Shown here: positions 62,278 to 64,000 of the stretch, one piece after another
Numbering within the stretch: position 1 is the first letter of the stretch
Layout: the number at the start of each line of letters is the position of its first letter
NCBI GenBank assembly: GCA_963930655.1
Contig: OZ005621.1
Coordinates: 315,001 to 379,000 of the forward strand
Length of the DNA stretch: 64,000 nucleotides
Reading direction: 5' to 3'
Source: Myrica gale
Lineage: Eukaryota; Streptophyta; Magnoliopsida; Fagales; Myricaceae
Translations under genes and position numbers: made by a program
The notes under the pieces: generated by a model
The model's input: only the letters and a program-made list of their open reading frames with translations
What the model was told of the DNA's origin: nothing
The model's database searches: none

Positions 62278-63599
62278 GTCACTCCCTAGTCCCACCCAAC
62301 CCATAACCCATCTCCCCCGACTTTGGCGTGGAATAATTCACTGTTGTAACGGCTGGCTTCTGAGTGATGGGTAGTTACTGAACCAACATTATGTTTCTCG
62401 GGGGATCTTATTTTCCTTATTCTCCTCTCGGTGTGCTCCTTTTGGAGGATGGCACGTGTGGTAGCAATGGTGGTGGATGGAATGGGAATGTTTGTTCGGA
62501 CGCTTTGGGGCCTGCAGGAGCGGAGGTTCTCAACCATTTCTGAGGCTGCAAGGTCTGCTGCAGTGTCTATGACCATGGCGCTCATCCTCTGCTTTTTTTC
62601 AATTGATAGACATCAACGAGGAAGCATGGGCCTGGCGTTTGATTTTCGGGCTTAATACATATTCCTCAATTTTGAGCAACTCATTAACTTTTGTTGTCAT
62701 TATTTATGGACTATTTGCCGTTATATCTTCTTGTTGGCTGTGAATACGGTATTTATGGCCTCAATTTGGTTTGTAGTTTCTTCTATGTAAGTAGACGTGG
62801 TTGAGTTGCTGATATTTATCCCTTTATAATGTCCTCACACCCCACTCGATCGACGATATCAAATCAGGGGCTGAAGAATCAAGGGATGAAGCTGTTGAGT
62901 TGCAGTGGCTGAACCAATTTTAGGATAATCGAACACTTTTTAATCTTTTCAACGTTCTTCGCGAACGTTTTTTAATCTTATTTGCCCATAATACGTACAA
63001 AATTATGTGTAACAATACCAAATATAAGTAACCATCTAAAGCCACCCCGGTTGTCAAGCCGGGTTGCTTTTAACTAAATATATTTGTTTCAGAAGCAAAA
63101 TACTACTAAAACTTAGCTGCTTTACTTGGCACGTATCTGTTAGCTTCCATTTGAATCGATGTTTGGGATTCGGTGTTCGAGCAGCATCTCTGCATTTTCA
63201 TGAGCAGTACTGCAATACATCTTGATCTAGAGGAGTACTGAAAGAGTTTCAGTATTCCTCTTCTGTACTCAAAGAGAAGGTACTATTGCACAATAAATGT
63301 CTTATTACCAAATTGATACATCATACACAACAGGGCTTTCCCCTTTGATTTCATCTTATTTATTGCTATCTAAATTATAGAAGCCCTAGAGCACAAAGTG
63401 GCTTCCATGACACAATGACCAGCGATCAATTAATCGAGCGATTAATTAATCTTAACTATAAAACCTAGTTAAATAGCAGACAGGAAACGAGCTGTTTCCT
63501 GATCGCAGTAAAGAAGTACATTACTTTTTGCAGCAAACTACATGAATATGTAGAAAGAGGCGTATCAGCAACCAGGAAATGAATGGCGTTTACCACATA
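62278..63599. other. spacer without recognised gene
   Basis: A 74-codon plus-strand ORF at 62431-62655 (MARVVAMVVDGMGMFVRTLW) has no recognisable domain and no supporting exon, so it is not called. The right edge holds the 3' UTR of the APS kinase gene. Confidence 0.5.
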
Positions 63600-64000
63600 T
63601 CAGGCCTGCAGATAACCTTTCTCCTCCAAGTAAGATATCACTTTTTCAGCCATTACACATGGGGAGACACAGTCCCGTACCTTCTGTTGTAATATTATCT
63701 GCAACAATAAACATTGAGAGAGGAATTCTTTTTGTCAAGCAAGAGGAACAAAAATCCCACAACATGCCTGATTTGTAGTGTCAGGAAACTGCAGAGTCCA
63801 AGAATAACAACCCAAAAGTCCCACCAAAAAAATTGCTTGACCTTTGCATGTTTTTGTGAGTAGAACTAAATGTCCAGTGCATGTGTATTTGCCTATAGGT
63901 GCACATTCACGTATGTCAAACATGCATGATCTTCTTTATGAGCATACGTACCTCACAATTTACTGGTGGTTCATAGGGAGCACTTATGCCTGTAAAACCT
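63600..64000 (-). CDS. APK: adenylyl-sulfate (APS) kinase, 3' end only
   Basis: Two minus-strand exons are visible: 63952 to the window edge (GFTGISAPYEPPVNCE, donor GTACGT) and 63600-63698 (IILQQKVRDCVSPCVMAEKV, ISYLEEKGYLQA, stop). KGFTGIxxPYEPPxNCE and the MAEKVISYLEEKGYL tail are characteristic of plant APS kinases, which phosphorylate adenosine 5'-phosphosulfate to PAPS for sulfation of glucosinolates, peptides and others. The catalytic P-loop part lies outside the window. A gene of this family (APK4, At5g67520) neighbours PUB49 in Arabidopsis, as remembered. Confidence 0.9.

Overview
The window is nuclear DNA of a flowering plant, most likely a woody eudicot. It has intron-rich genes with plant splice sites, AT-rich introns and spacers, many small DNA transposons, (AT)n and (GA)n microsatellites, and plant-specific families (SHORT-ROOT GRAS protein, TRB single-Myb-histone protein, P-type cyclin, plant U-box cyclophilin). 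I find no tRNA, rRNA or CRISPR array. Species cannot be fixed from sequence alone.

Layout. 0-5 kb: the 3' exon of a gene entering from the left, a non-autonomous hAT element, and a two-exon gene for a small secreted protein whose intron holds a LINE fragment. 5-9 kb: NDUFS4 (complex I) on the minus strand. 10-13 kb: TRB telomere-binding protein. 14.5-15 kb: unidentified minus-strand exons. 16-16.5 kb: mitochondrial ribosomal protein bL12m. 17.7-21.2 kb: a broken DG1-like PPR gene with a MITE inside it. 21.8-25.5 kb: ARL8 small GTPase. 26-27.5 kb: hAT element. 28.3-30.2 kb: tweety-like membrane protein gene, probably damaged. 30.2-30.8 kb: palindromic TRIM retroelement. 33.8-37.5 kb: GH43-like Golgi glycosidase. 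39.9-41.4 kb: SHORT-ROOT. 44.7-54.6 kb: PUB49/CYP65 cyclophilin-U-box gene, split in exon 1 by a 5.6-kb hAT transposon and also frameshifted. 55.2-57.7 kb: conserved nuclear-looking protein. 58.4-59.4 kb: Copia remnant. 59.8-62.3 kb: probable Pack-MULE carrying a cyclin exon. 63.6-64 kb: 3' end of APS kinase.

From memory, the gene series APS kinase, PUB49, GH43-like, membrane protein, ARL8, DG1, TRB, NDUFS4 follows the Arabidopsis chromosome 5 end (about At5g67520 to At5g67590). Within this syntenic block some genes are intact (NDUFS4, TRB, ARL8, GH43) and others are clearly decaying (DG1, PUB49, probably the tweety-like gene). That pattern fits fractionation of one copy of a duplicated segment, with intact copies elsewhere. 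This is inference. The genes do not form one pathway; they are housekeeping and developmental genes sharing a neighbourhood heavily worked over by hAT, MULE-like and TRIM elements.
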